Below are positions 55,323 to 64,000 of a stretch of 64,000 nt of DNA, piece by piece. Made by a program: the position numbers and the translations under genes. The notes beneath the pieces are model-generated. The model did not search any database. It saw nothing but the letters and a program-made list of their open reading frames with translations, and had not been told where the DNA came from. The stretch comes from Rossellomorea sp. BNER. GTDB taxonomy: Bacteria; Bacillota; Bacilli; Bacillales; Bacillaceae_B. The first letter of the stretch is position 1. Every line of letters begins with the position of its first letter. The stretch lies in assembly GCA_024213275.1 (NCBI GenBank), contig JANAVG010000010.1, forward strand, positions 62,001 to 126,000, given 5' to 3'.

Positions 55323-57110
55323 TTAGATTTTAGAGAATTCGTCTATTAAAGTATTAAACCGTTTTAAGGCATTTTCTATAGGGGTTGGTGATGTCAGATC
55401 TACACCAGTCTTTTTTAACAATTCAAGTGGATAATCCGAACTTCCGCTCTTTAAGAATACCAAATATGAGTTTAGGGTTTCTTGATCACCTTCAAATATT
55501 TTAGTAGCCAAATGGATTGCTGAAGCAAACCCAGTGGCATACTTGTAAACATAAAAAGGTCGATAAAAATGGGGTATTCTGGCCCAGCCAAATTTCACTT
55601 CGTTATCAAACACAACCTCTTCTCCATTGTATTCCCTGAATAAATTCTCATAAGTTTCGTTAAACACATCTACATTTAGTGGCAATCCATTTTCAGCCAT
55701 TTCATGTGTTTTTTTCTCAAACTCTGCAAACATTACTTGAGTATAGAATGTACCTTTAAATTGATCAATAAAATGATTGAGTAGATGATGACGAACTTGC
55801 GAATCCTTTTCATTTTTGAGTAAATAGTTAATCAACAGAACTTCATTGACTGTCGAAGCCACTTCGGCAACAAAAATACTGTAACGTGCTGTAATTTGCG
55901 GTTGGTGCTGCGAACTTAGCTTACTATGAACTCCATGACCACATTCATGGACCAATGTAAATAAACTGTCCAAATCATCTTGGTGGTTTAAGAGGATATA
56001 AGGATGTACGCCATACACACCAAGATTGTATGCACCTGATCGTTTCCCTGGTGTTTCACGAACATCAATATACCTGCCACCTTTAAACTCATCAAGAATA
56101 TTTATATATTCTTTCCCAAGAGGTGACAAGGCTTTACACATTGTTTCATAAGCTTGGTCATAACGTATGACTTGTTTTGCTCCTTTTACTAGTGGAACAT
56201 TCAAATCATATTGTCGAAGTTCATCTACCTTCAACTTTTCCTTACGTATACGAGTGTATCGATGGAGTGAAGCAATATTGCTTTTGGTGGTGGTAATTAG
56301 ATTTTCGTACACCTCTTTTGGCACCTTGTCGCTAAACAATGATTTTTCAAGTGCTGATGGATAGCGACGTACTCTAGCTAATGTAACATTATTTTTTATA
56401 GCTGCGGAAAGTGTTGAGGCAATGGAATTCTTTAAATGCATATATGGTTGGTAATACGCCTTGTATGCTTCCTTACGCTTTTCACGGTCTTCGTCTTCAA
56501 TGAACTTTGAATACATCCCCCTTGTCAGCTCCACACGTTCACCGTGATCGTCAGTAACTTCTCCAAACCTAATATCTGCATTATTCATCATCCCAAATGT
56601 ATGACCGGGAACAGAAAGAGCTTCCCCTAATTGGGATAAGACTTCCTCCTGCTCTTTACTTAGTACATGTGTCTTGTAACGGAACGACTCGGATAAGTCC
56701 TCTTCAAAGTATTTTAATCCTTCTTCTCCAGCTATGTATCCTTTTAAAGTTTCTTCCTCTAAGCTTAATAAATAGGGCATGAAGAAGGAGGTCGAAGCGT
56801 TTACTTTCACACTAAGTTGTTTTGCTCGATCTAGGAATGATTGTGCTTTCGTTACTCTTGTATCCTCATCAACATTTAACATCGCATAGGCATAAATTTT
56901 ATTAAATAGGAAGGATACCTCTTCTCTTAGTTTAAGGTATTGATACAAAGAGTTTCCTTCCTGAATTTGACCATCAAATGATTTTAATTTCCCTGCCATT
57001 TTTTCAATAAGCTGATAATCCTTTTCCCATTTACTATAATCAGAATATAGATCCGTTAAATTCCATTTTTCATGTATAGGTACTTCATTTCTAGTGGTAA
57101 ATGTTTGCAT
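55323..57110 (-). CDS. pepF: Oligoendopeptidase F
   Basis: A 595-residue cytoplasmic zinc peptidase of family M3B that cuts oligopeptides of about 7-17 residues. The zinc site is HECGHGVHSKLS near residue 380, with the third ligand Glu some 25 residues on (FVAEVASTVNE). The helical N-terminal cap is long and acidic. The start is ATG 57110 behind AAAGGAG. It is a single gene, convergent with gltC. It may link with the peptide-handling genes further right, but there is no operon between them. Confidence 0.93.
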   Translation of the reverse strand: MQTFTTRNEVPIHEKWNLTDLYSDYSKWEKDYQLIEKMAGKLKSFDGQIQEGNSLYQYLKLREEVSFLFNKIYAYAMLNVDEDTRVTKAQSFLDRAKQLSVKVNASTSFFMPYLLSLEEETLKGYIAGEEGLKYFEEDLSESFRYKTHVLSKEQEEVLSQLGEALSVPGHTFGMMNNADIRFGEVTDDHGERVELTRGMYSKFIEDEDREKRKEAYKAYYQPYMHLKNSIASTLSAAIKNNVTLARVRRYPSALEKSLFSDKVPKEVYENLITTTKSNIASLHRYTRIRKEKLKVDELRQYDLNVPLVKGAKQVIRYDQAYETMCKALSPLGKEYINILDEFKGGRYIDVRETPGKRSGAYNLGVYGVHPYILLNHQDDLDSLFTLVHECGHGVHSKLSSQHQPQITARYSIFVAEVASTVNEVLLINYLLKNEKDSQVRHHLLNHFIDQFKGTFYTQVMFAEFEKKTHEMAENGLPLNVDVFNETYENLFREYNGEEVVFDNEVKFGWARIPHFYRPFYVYKYATGFASAIHLATKIFEGDQETLNSYLVFLKSGSSDYPLELLKKTGVDLTSPTPIENALKRFNTLIDEFSKI

Positions 57111-57136
57111 TTGAAAACTCCTTTATTCAAATATTT

Positions 57137-57340
57137 AGGCTGTTTTCGTAAACTTTGTTGCTATTCTTCAAAAAAAGAGTAGTGGTTGATTGCAGCGAAA
57201 GGTTGCTCGCTTTCCGCGGAATGGGCGGTGAACCTCCTCTGAGCTCTGCACCTACTTAAGTCTCACCTGTCCCGATGCTCCCGCAGGAGTCTCACACCTG
57301 CAGCGAAGATCAACTTCTTTATCGATGGTTTGCTTTCACA
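57137..57340. repeat. Bacillus-type dispersed intergenic repeat
   Basis: Contains GTTGATTGCAGCGAAAGG, GCTCGCTTTCCGCGGAATGG, CCCGCAGGAGTCTCACACC and closing CAGCGAAGATCAAC. This GC-rich element with GTTGAT/ATCAAC ends resembles a repeat I recall as scattered through many Bacillus genomes. Its base composition is well above that of the flanks. Confidence 0.75.
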
Positions 57341-57833
57341 AAATCTATTTATAAAACAACAATCCTTTAGAAAAGCGCCGCTATTTAAGATAGCAAAGCT
57401 TCCCTAGCCCCTGTTACATCAGCCTTAAAATAATACTAAATATATTCTCATATTCTTCCCGTATACCTCTTTACATTTTTTGCAAAAAACATTAAAAGCA
57501 GTCTCTTACTTTCAGTTCCTTCTTGAAAATATAAGCCTTCTATTTTAAGGAAATCTTCAATTCCAGTTTTATCATACTACGGGCATTGAATAGAATGAAG
57601 CCACATTGTTTTCACTCCTATATATTAATCATAGATATTATAAAAACCTAGTAAAAACGAACTTCAAATGAGAATTCATTCAATACAAACATCAACCCTT
57701 TTAGGGAAACAATTAGTTGAATTTAGATGTTCGTGAAGAGAAATCTTGCTAAATGAGAAATTTTATGGATATAATAAGTGGAAAGGAACATAGAATTGAA
57801 ATGCTGATTTTATAATAAGTAGGATAGTAGATG
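57341..57833. other. Intergenic, no gene seen
   Basis: No supported frame. The only structure is the hairpin that follows. Confidence 0.45.
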
Positions 57834-57856
57834 AAGTCGGGTAAACCCGACTTTTA
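57834..57856 (+). terminator. Short hairpin, terminator-like
   Basis: GAAGTCGGG pairs with CCCGACTTTT around TAAA, 20 nt from the end of the LOG gene on the opposite strand. Confidence 0.5.
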
Positions 57857-57876
57857 TGCCAAATTTTTTATTAACG

Positions 57877-58458
57877 CTATATTTGATTCTCATTAATATA
57901 AGTCTTAATTGCTGGTGGTTCATACGTATAAAATTGTTCAATTAATACTTTCGGGATTGATTCCATCAAAACCATTGAACGGTATTTTTCTTGTAAAAAT
58001 TGTTGTTCTGTCATGTGGTTAAAAAAAGTTACGAGCGGATCATAATAATGATTAATGTTTAATAAGCCAAAAGGTTTCTGGTGAAGCCCTAATTGAGCCC
58101 ATGTAAAGATCTCTATAAATTCTTCTAATGTGCCTGGCCCACCAGGTAATGCTATAAACCCATCGGCTAACTCAGCCATCTTTGCCTTTCGTTCATGCAT
58201 GGAATCCACAACGATCAAATCTGTTAAATTCGGATGAGATATTTCTCGTTCCTCTAACATCTTGGGAATCACACCTATTACTCGTCCTCCACCTTCTAAT
58301 ACCGCATCAGCTACTACTCCCATAAGTCCAACACTTGCCCCACCATACACAAGAGTGATTCCCCGTCCTGCTAATTCTTTACCTAGTTTAATAGCTCCTT
58401 CCCTATACTTCCCAGAAGCTCCGTTACTAGAACCGCAAAATACAGCAATATTTCTCAC
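57877..58458 (-). CDS. LOG-family nucleotide phosphoribohydrolase
   Basis: A 193-residue Rossmann-fold protein of the TIGR00730/LOG family, starting at GTG 58458 behind AGGAGGAGATT. The signature PGGPGTLEEFIE near residue 105 and the opening IAVFCGSSNGASGKY are diagnostic. LOG enzymes release free cytokinin-type bases from nucleoside monophosphates and may act in nucleotide clean-up in bacteria. The Bacillus relative is YvdD. Confidence 0.9.
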   Translation of the reverse strand: MRNIAVFCGSSNGASGKYREGAIKLGKELAGRGITLVYGGASVGLMGVVADAVLEGGGRVIGVIPKMLEEREISHPNLTDLIVVDSMHERKAKMAELADGFIALPGGPGTLEEFIEIFTWAQLGLHQKPFGLLNINHYYDPLVTFFNHMTEQQFLQEKYRSMVLMESIPKVLIEQFYTYEPPAIKTYINENQI

Positions 58459-58669
58459 ATCAATCTCCTCCTACAATATAAAAAAGCCCTTTCATTTACA
58501 TTATATAGAAATCGCTTGAACAATTCATAGATTTTGGGATAGGTCTAGAAAAAATAATAGAACTTTAACATGGCTATTGCCTTGAAGGATAAGAAATAAC
58601 AAGACAGAAAAAAGAATCAACATCACAAATCCGCGATGGATGAATGAGTCTCTTTTTCAATTCACTTAA

Positions 58670-59791
58670 CTATATAGGCACTTTTAAGAACCGCGAAGTT
58701 TTTTGTAACAAGCTACCCTTTGGCGATTTTTCCTTCGTAAAAACAACAGCCGAAATAATTGACAAAAACCCAGCAGATAGTTTCCCAATGATCATAGGTA
58801 GGACCATCTCTTTTTCCATTGTTGCAACAAACCCTAAATGGCTTCCAAAAACAAACGCACCACTGACAGCGAACGCTGTTACTATAACTTTTCCTCTTCC
58901 GTCCATCTCCTTAAATAACATAAAAGCTGGTATCAAATGAGCTAATGAAGCTAATAACCCAATCAGACTGTACTTATTTACGTTTATTCTTTCTCCGATT
59001 TTAATAAATGGCCTTGTAAGTACCTTTTGTAGAATCAATACAAATGGAAATGCACCTGCAAGTGTGATGGTAATCATTCCAACTGTGTTCATTCCTTCAG
59101 AAAAAGGAAGCAAACCTTTTACAACTTGAATACCCGTAGATGTTTCTAACATGATTAATATTAGCCCTATCATGATAAGGCTTTCTATCCCTTTTGAAAA
59201 AACTTTAAATGTCTTAATGACATACAAAGGCAGGAAAATCATGCCTAAGATAATGACGGTGGAAAATATTAAGGTAGGAATTAAATTAATTAGCATCCAC
59301 TTTAGGTCATACCCGGCAAATACCCCACCGATCATGCACCCAACGGGAATATTCGCTAATCCTATTAAGATTCCTTTTGAAAAATAATGATAATCCGTTT
59401 TCTCGATAAGCCCTAATGCAACCGGTATTGTAAAAACAATGGTCGCTCCCATAGTTGTGCCTAAAAACACCCACGAAAAAGTAGCGGCATCCGATGACTT
59501 TGCCATTTCCATTGCTAGGGAATAACCTCCCATATCAAGTGCTAATATCGTGGAGGCAAACATCGAGGGGTCTGCTCCAATAAGCTCATACACCGGTGTG
59601 ATTATAGGGATAAGAATATTTGCTAAAACAGGGGAAAGGGAAATGATTCCGATCATGGACAAGGCGAGCATGCCCATACTTTGAAATGCCTCAGTAAATT
59701 TTTCCCCAAGCCCAATTTTGTTTCCTAAAACTTTATCTACTGCACCTATTACCATAAAAATAGATAGTATTATAATGATTATATTGCTCAA
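58670..59791 (-). CDS. EutH-type permease
   Basis: A 373-residue membrane protein with about ten helices. I start at TTG 59791, 5 nt after GGTGGAGG; an ATG at 59824 lies inside repeat R2 and lacks a site. FASTILALDMGGYSLAMEMAKS near 95, LGTTMGATIVFTIPVALG near 125 and AHLIPAFMLFKEMDGRGKVI near 305 are strong EutH family blocks. EutH helps ethanolamine enter the cell in eut operons, but no eut enzyme is here. The gene follows two Xaa-Pro peptidases, so the cargo may be their substrate. Confidence 0.8.
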   Translation of the reverse strand: MSNIIIIILSIFMVIGAVDKVLGNKIGLGEKFTEAFQSMGMLALSMIGIISLSPVLANILIPIITPVYELIGADPSMFASTILALDMGGYSLAMEMAKSSDAATFSWVFLGTTMGATIVFTIPVALGLIEKTDYHYFSKGILIGLANIPVGCMIGGVFAGYDLKWMLINLIPTLIFSTVIILGMIFLPLYVIKTFKVFSKGIESLIMIGLILIMLETSTGIQVVKGLLPFSEGMNTVGMITITLAGAFPFVLILQKVLTRPFIKIGERINVNKYSLIGLLASLAHLIPAFMLFKEMDGRGKVIVTAFAVSGAFVFGSHLGFVATMEKEMVLPMIIGKLSAGFLSIISAVVFTKEKSPKGSLLQKTSRFLKVPI

Positions 59792-59809
59792 TGCTTCCTC
59801 CACCTTTAA

Positions 59810-59914
59810 AAGGGACTGTCCCATAACACGTCAGGAACCAATTTAATTATCAATATATTTTAATGTGTTCTATATATTGATCTTATGGTTTCCGACACTT
59901 GTTAGGGCAGCCCT
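59810..59914. repeat. Palindromic intergenic repeat R2, copy E
   Basis: GGGACTGTCCC at one end and GGGCAGCCC at the other, TCAGGAACC/GGTTTCCGA middle arms, ATATATT core. It sits inside the sigma-54 operon between the peptidase and EutH genes. Confidence 0.7.
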
Positions 59915-59931
59915 AAGATCTATAAGAAAAT

Positions 59932-60993
59932 CTATAAAATCACTAATTCTCTTGATGATTTAGACAATATCTCGTATCCTTCATCCGTGACCAAAATATC
60001 ATCTTCTATACGACACCCACCAAATCCTGGGATATATATTCCCGGTTCAATAGTTACAATCATTCCTGATTGCAGTGTTTCTTCACTTTTTTCAGATAAC
60101 CTTAAAGGCTCATGAACTTCAAGACCTAAACCATGGCCCGTTGAATGCCCAAAATACTCACCATACCCTTGGTCTTTAATATAATTTCTGGTTAAATCGT
60201 CTATGTGACTTGTAGGTACACCTTTTTTAATTCCTTCTGTCCCTCTTTTTAAAGCTTCAAGGACAATGTTATATATTTTTTCAAATTCCTTGTCTACTGT
60301 TCCTACACCAACTGTTCTAGTTATATCTGAACAATAGCCTTCAAACACGGCTCCAAAGTCCAAAGTAACCATATCTCCATGTTCTATAACCTTATTAGTT
60401 GCTACACCATGTGGTAAAGCAGACCTTTTACCTGATGCAACAATCATATTGAAGGAAGAGGAAGTAGCTCCTAGTCTACGCATATACAATTCAAGTTCGT
60501 CTTTAACCTCTTTTTCTGTTAGTCCTGGCTGAAGGACGTCGAGAATATACGTGAAGGCTTGATCCGCTATGTGAACAGCCCTTTTAATTTTGTCTATTTC
60601 AACTTCTTCCTTAATTTCACGAGTCTTTTCAATTACATTTTTAAGGGGTTTAATCTCTATATTTGTGTGTGACTTTAACTCCATATATGTGTTTAGAGTA
60701 ATAGCATTTTCTTCTACTGCTAATGATTTAATTCCAAGTCTCTCTATTTCATTTGCAATTGATTGAAAGATGTCACCGTTATGAATAACAACCTCAAAGT
60801 TCGTAATCTCATCTTGCGCTTGATCTTTGTACCTAAAATCAGAAATAAACACATTTCCTTTACCGGAAAGAAGAACAACACCTGCTGACCCTGTAAATTT
60901 CGAAACATAAAATCTGTTTTCCGGTTTCGTAACCAAAATGGCTTCTACTTTTAACTCGTTTAAATGGGCTAAAATTTTTTCTATTCTATTCAT
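59932..60993 (-). CDS. Xaa-Pro peptidase, M24B family (second gene)
   Basis: A 353-residue metallopeptidase of the creatinase/prolidase fold; ATG 60993 has GGAGGGAG upstream and overlaps the end of the previous gene by 8 nt. The N-terminal creatinase-like domain (about 1-125) precedes the catalytic domain with all metal ligands: [39 protein letters not shown]. It resembles B. subtilis YqhT (PapA), which cleaves Xaa-Pro bonds. Sequence and operon position suggest a non-housekeeping, inducible copy. Confidence 0.85.
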   Translation of the reverse strand: MNRIEKILAHLNELKVEAILVTKPENRFYVSKFTGSAGVVLLSGKGNVFISDFRYKDQAQDEITNFEVVIHNGDIFQSIANEIERLGIKSLAVEENAITLNTYMELKSHTNIEIKPLKNVIEKTREIKEEVEIDKIKRAVHIADQAFTYILDVLQPGLTEKEVKDELELYMRRLGATSSSFNMIVASGKRSALPHGVATNKVIEHGDMVTLDFGAVFEGYCSDITRTVGVGTVDKEFEKIYNIVLEALKRGTEGIKKGVPTSHIDDLTRNYIKDQGYGEYFGHSTGHGLGLEVHEPLRLSEKSEETLQSGMIVTIEPGIYIPGFGGCRIEDDILVTDEGYEILSKSSRELVIL

Positions 60994-62086
60994 GATGATC
61001 TCCCTCCACAATTAATAGATTTTTAGGAAATTTAGTTAATATCTCCGGACCAGCTTCTGTCACAACGATATCATCCTCGATCCGAATCCCACCAATGTTA
61101 GGAAGATAAACTCCAGGTTCGATTGTAAGGACCATACCTGCTACTACAAAATCCTGATTATTTTCACTCATAGAAGGTTTCTCATGCACATCTATCCCTA
61201 GTCCATGACCAATTCTATGAGGAAAGTATTCTCCGTATCCTGCATTGTTAATGACTAAACGGGAAGCACGATCGATATCTGCAATGCAATTTCCAACTTG
61301 ACAAGCTTCGATTCCTGCATAGTTTGCCTCTAAAACCGCATTATACATTCTTTTCACTTCAGTGCCTGCTTCCTTAAAAATGACAGTACGGGTAATATCC
61401 GAGCAATATCCTTTATATTTTACACCCAAATCAAATAAGACAGGATCGCCTTTTGAAAGGGTATTCCTTCCCGGAACACCATGAGGATTACTAGAATTAT
61501 AACCAAATAGAACCATTGGAGAGAAGGACATTTCCTTTATCCCCTTCTTCTTCAATTCTAGTTCAATGATCCCTAGAACCTCTAATTCCGAAATCCCTTC
61601 TTTAAGTGCATTTATTCCTACTTGTACACCATAATCTGCATACATAGCAGCATCACGTAAACAGGATAGTTCTTCTTCCTCTTTTATTAATCTCATCAAA
61701 CTTAATTTCTCATCCATTGGATATAGTTCTGCTTTAGGCACAAGTTCTTTAAGGCTTTCTGCATAGTCTAAGCTAATTTCATTTTTTTCTACCGCTATGC
61801 TTTTCAATCCGGTCACCAAACTTTTCAAAAGTAACCATGGATCTTCCGAATCAGTATAGCTTAACACTTTATACTCCCAGCCTGCAGTTTCTAGTAATCC
61901 TATTTCCATTTGTGGTGTTAGAAATACAGGATCTTGATTTGGGAACACAATCATTCCAACAAATCGTTCATGTGGTTCATAATCAAAATTTGAGAAATAG
62001 AAGATGTTATTTCTTGATGAAATAAGACCCGCATCAAATTTTTGTTCGATTAGATAGTTTTGTAATTGATTAAGACGTGTGTTCAT
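60986..62086 (-). CDS. Xaa-Pro peptidase, M24B family (first gene)
   Basis: A 366-residue member of the same fold, ATG 62086 behind AAGGAGG. The metal ligands are VLFDLGV, CSDITRT, RIGHGLGIDVHE, TIEPGVY and RIEDDIV. The MSFSPMVLFGYNSSNPHGVPG stretch near 185 is typical of firmicute prolidase-like enzymes. It differs from its downstream paralogue in the N-terminal domain (DAGLISSRNNIFYFSNFDYEP), so the pair may split substrates or form a heterodimer. The ATG lies about 17 nt from the expected sigma-54 transcription start. Confidence 0.85.
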   Translation of the reverse strand: MNTRLNQLQNYLIEQKFDAGLISSRNNIFYFSNFDYEPHERFVGMIVFPNQDPVFLTPQMEIGLLETAGWEYKVLSYTDSEDPWLLLKSLVTGLKSIAVEKNEISLDYAESLKELVPKAELYPMDEKLSLMRLIKEEEELSCLRDAAMYADYGVQVGINALKEGISELEVLGIIELELKKKGIKEMSFSPMVLFGYNSSNPHGVPGRNTLSKGDPVLFDLGVKYKGYCSDITRTVIFKEAGTEVKRMYNAVLEANYAGIEACQVGNCIADIDRASRLVINNAGYGEYFPHRIGHGLGIDVHEKPSMSENNQDFVVAGMVLTIEPGVYLPNIGGIRIEDDIVVTEAGPEILTKFPKNLLIVEGDHHE

Positions 62087-62112
62087 TTTTCATTCCTCCT
62101 TCATCTCCTTAC

Positions 62113-62130
62113 ATGCAATTCTTGTGCCAA
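62113..62130 (-). promoter_or_regulatory. Sigma-54 (-24/-12) promoter
   Basis: On the minus strand TTGGCACAAGAATTGCAT fits TTGGCAC-N5-TTGCW exactly, with GG and GC at the right distance, 27 nt before the first peptidase ATG. Confidence 0.88.
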
Positions 62131-62177
62131 TCTATTTTTCTATTGTTTTTCCTACCATCACTTTAAAAATGTTCAAT

Positions 62178-62212
62178 AAAGTAGACATTCCTGTGCTCCC
62201 TATGTCTACTTT
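62178..62212. promoter_or_regulatory. Candidate enhancer site for the sigma-54 activator
   Basis: AAAGTAGACAT and ATGTCTACTTT form a perfect 11-bp inverted repeat with a 13-nt spacer, 50-80 nt upstream of the -24/-12 promoter, where an enhancer-binding protein would bind. Confidence 0.6.
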
Positions 62213-62223
62213 TTTAGACACAA

Positions 62224-62250
62224 AAACACTCTTTGTGACAAAGAGTGTTT
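62224..62250 (-). terminator. Terminator of the activator gene
   Basis: AAACACTCTTTG pairs perfectly with CAAAGAGTGTTT (3-nt loop), with a T-run on the minus strand. Confidence 0.8.
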
Positions 62251-63944
62251 TATATTCCATGCTTTTTTAGTTTATTGTATAATGTCGCTCTCGATACCCC
62301 CATTTTCTTTGCCGCTTCTTGTTTATTCCCATTGGTTGATTGGAGTACCGATAGTATCTGCATTTTTTCATATGATTGTATTTCATCTTGTAATACCGTC
62401 TTTAAAGTTGATTGATTGGTTTCATCATCAAATTTCATTTTTTCAGGCAGTAAACTATTTATGATGATCCCATCATCGGATAAAATAACAAGTCGTTCAA
62501 CTAAGTTTTTTAGTTCTCTTATATTTCCTGGCCAATCGTAGCTTAATATCGCCTTTGTTACAGTTGGATCAATGTATTTTATTTGCCGTTGGTGGATAAT
62601 AGAAAACTCTTGAATAAACATATGGAAGAGCTCTAACAAATCTTGCTTTCTATCTCTTAAAGGAGGGATTGTGATTGTTAAAGTATTTAGTCTATACAAC
62701 AAGTCCTCACGAAATTCACCCTTCTTCACCATTTTGTCTAAATCTTTATTAGTAGCAGCAATAATTCTACATGAAACGTTTAATAATTTTGTTCCTCCAA
62801 CTTGATAATAGGTTTTATTTTCTAACACTCTGAGCAACTTCACTTGGAGGTTTAGAGGTAGATCGCCAATTTCATCTAAAAATAGAGTACCGTCACCAGC
62901 TAATTCTATCTTTCCCACTTTCCCATTCTTATCTGCACCTGAAAAGGCTCCTTTTTCGTATCCAAACAATTCACTTTCAAATAAAGAACCCGTGATAGCA
63001 CCACAATTAATCGCTATAAATGGTTCCTGCAGGGAACTTGAATCATGGATAGCTTTAGACAGAACTTCTTTTCCGACTCCTGTCTCTCCTAAAAGCAAAA
63101 TTGTTGATTTTGTCTTGGCCATCTTTTTCGAAATCTCTATAACCTCTTCCATACTTTTACTAGAACCTTTCATTAATTTAAACGGCTCTTGGGACGACTT
63201 TAATTGGGTCACTTCTTTTTGAAGTTTATGAATAGTCGAAGATGCATTCATTAATTCTTGACTCATTAAGACCTGACTTGTCATGTCTGTCTCTGCTGCA
63301 ACAGCTCCTATTATCTCACCATCTACTTTTACAGGACTAACATTGATCATGACAAAAAGATCTTCTCTAGGCTTATGCTGTTGGTGTCGAATGACTTGTC
63401 CCGTTTGCATAGAAACTTTATTTAATAGCATATGTTCTGGAAAGAATTGAGCCATATCGTTACCTAAGATATCTTCTTTACGAATCGAAAAAATCTTTTC
63501 TGCCCCTTTCGTCCAGGCAATTGTTTTCCCAGAAGTCGTTACGATCGATACAGAACTATCAATGGTATCAACCGTGGTCTCGAACAAAGCCTTTATTGAT
63601 TGGTATGCAGAAAAGGTTTGCTTCAAAAGTGCAGCGATAAAGATATAACCTTTTATTCTTTTATTTGAATCAAGGATTGCTACTATTTCATTAGTAGCTT
63701 CTGATTTAAGCATATTATCTATTGATTCATTTTCTAGGAAGGTACTAACCGGCTTCCAAAAAAGACATTGAATCGATTGTTTTTTATAGAAGAGGTAGTC
63801 ATTAATCGGAAGTACTGAATAGTTCTCATCATCTTTATGAAAGATATATTTGTATTGTGACAAGTCAGTCTTTTCACTAACCTCATCTAGTAAAATGAAA
63901 TCGTCTTGTATCAATGAATCAATGTTCGGAAATAAATAGTTCAA
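62250..63944 (-). CDS. Sigma-54-dependent transcriptional activator
   Basis: A 564-residue enhancer-binding protein. Residues 1-125 form an undefined sensor region with a CBS-like stretch; a PAS domain follows (about 130-240, TTSGKTIAWTKGAEKIF), then a short helical linker and the AAA+ domain with GETGVGKE near 290, the sigma-54 contact loop GAFSGA near 345, and DEIGDLPLNLQVKLLRVLE near 370. A Fis-type HTH (NKQEAAKKMGVSRATLYNKLKK) ends it. There is no response-regulator receiver domain, so it likely senses a small molecule directly, as RocR does. It lies just upstream of a matching -24/-12 promoter, its probable target. Confidence 0.9.
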   Translation of the reverse strand: MNYLFPNIDSLIQDDFILLDEVSEKTDLSQYKYIFHKDDENYSVLPINDYLFYKKQSIQCLFWKPVSTFLENESIDNMLKSEATNEIVAILDSNKRIKGYIFIAALLKQTFSAYQSIKALFETTVDTIDSSVSIVTTSGKTIAWTKGAEKIFSIRKEDILGNDMAQFFPEHMLLNKVSMQTGQVIRHQQHKPREDLFVMINVSPVKVDGEIIGAVAAETDMTSQVLMSQELMNASSTIHKLQKEVTQLKSSQEPFKLMKGSSKSMEEVIEISKKMAKTKSTILLLGETGVGKEVLSKAIHDSSSLQEPFIAINCGAITGSLFESELFGYEKGAFSGADKNGKVGKIELAGDGTLFLDEIGDLPLNLQVKLLRVLENKTYYQVGGTKLLNVSCRIIAATNKDLDKMVKKGEFREDLLYRLNTLTITIPPLRDRKQDLLELFHMFIQEFSIIHQRQIKYIDPTVTKAILSYDWPGNIRELKNLVERLVILSDDGIIINSLLPEKMKFDDETNQSTLKTVLQDEIQSYEKMQILSVLQSTNGNKQEAAKKMGVSRATLYNKLKKHGI

Positions 63945-64000
63945 TTTTGATCACCTATTCTTATCTTTATCTCGAAATGTAGTTGATTATATTATGCAGG

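Overview
The window is low-GC DNA from an endospore-forming Bacillaceae. The evidence is the set of small acid-soluble spore protein genes (sspP, sspO, sspN, tlp), a CotM-like coat crystallin, a YjcZ-type sporulation peptide, and a gene order that matches the Bacillus subtilis yne block (cotM-sspP-sspO-citB-yneN-sspN-tlp-yneP-yneQ-yneR-plsY-yneT-parE-parC-alsT). Genus cannot be fixed from the sequence alone. No rRNA, tRNA, CRISPR array, intact insertion sequence or prophage was seen.

Layout. 1-4.4 kb is accessory: a 5'-partial HIT hydrolase coupled to a PP2C-like phosphatase, a VanZ-family protein, a small secreted protein, a 5'-truncated topB remnant, and three copies of one intergenic repeat. 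4.4-18 kb holds an orphan EcsB permease, an Hsp31-like protein behind a sigma-B-like promoter, an LrgAB/CidAB-type pair, methionine aminopeptidase, two LysM/3D cell-wall proteins (one behind a perfect WalR box), a BCCT betaine transporter with a near-perfect sigma-B promoter, a lytic transglycosylase and a DNA2/NAM7-type helicase. 17.3-20.8 kb is a selenium cluster: selD, a small SelW-like gene and selA. Both selD and the SelW-like gene carry an in-frame UGA followed by a SECIS-like hairpin, so conventional ORF calling truncates the first and misses the second. 18.9-42 kb is the conserved spore/TCA/topoisomerase IV block, interrupted by capA, an NCS2 permease and a three-gene osmoprotectant ABC transporter. 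42-48 kb is AT-rich and decaying: a broken DMT transporter and a chimera of two acetyltransferase genes, plus small proteins of unknown role. 48-57 kb carries gltD-gltB with divergent gltC, and pepF. 57.8-64 kb holds a LOG-family protein and a sigma-54 module: an enhancer-binding activator, a canonical -24/-12 promoter with an upstream inverted repeat, two overlapping M24 Xaa-Pro peptidases and an EutH-type permease.

How the parts fit. SelD makes selenophosphate and SelA puts selenium on tRNA(Sec); the two UGA genes are the local clients. SelB and tRNA(Sec) must be encoded elsewhere. The sigma-54 module looks like an inducible uptake-and-hydrolysis pathway for a proline-containing dipeptide or related amide. 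Several regulatory sites (CcpC-type box before acnA, LexA box before parE, GltC box between gltB and gltC) match known Bacillus circuits. Four dispersed repeat families fill many intergenic gaps, two of them strongly palindromic. One is a roughly 50-bp promoter-like element found upstream of three unrelated genes.
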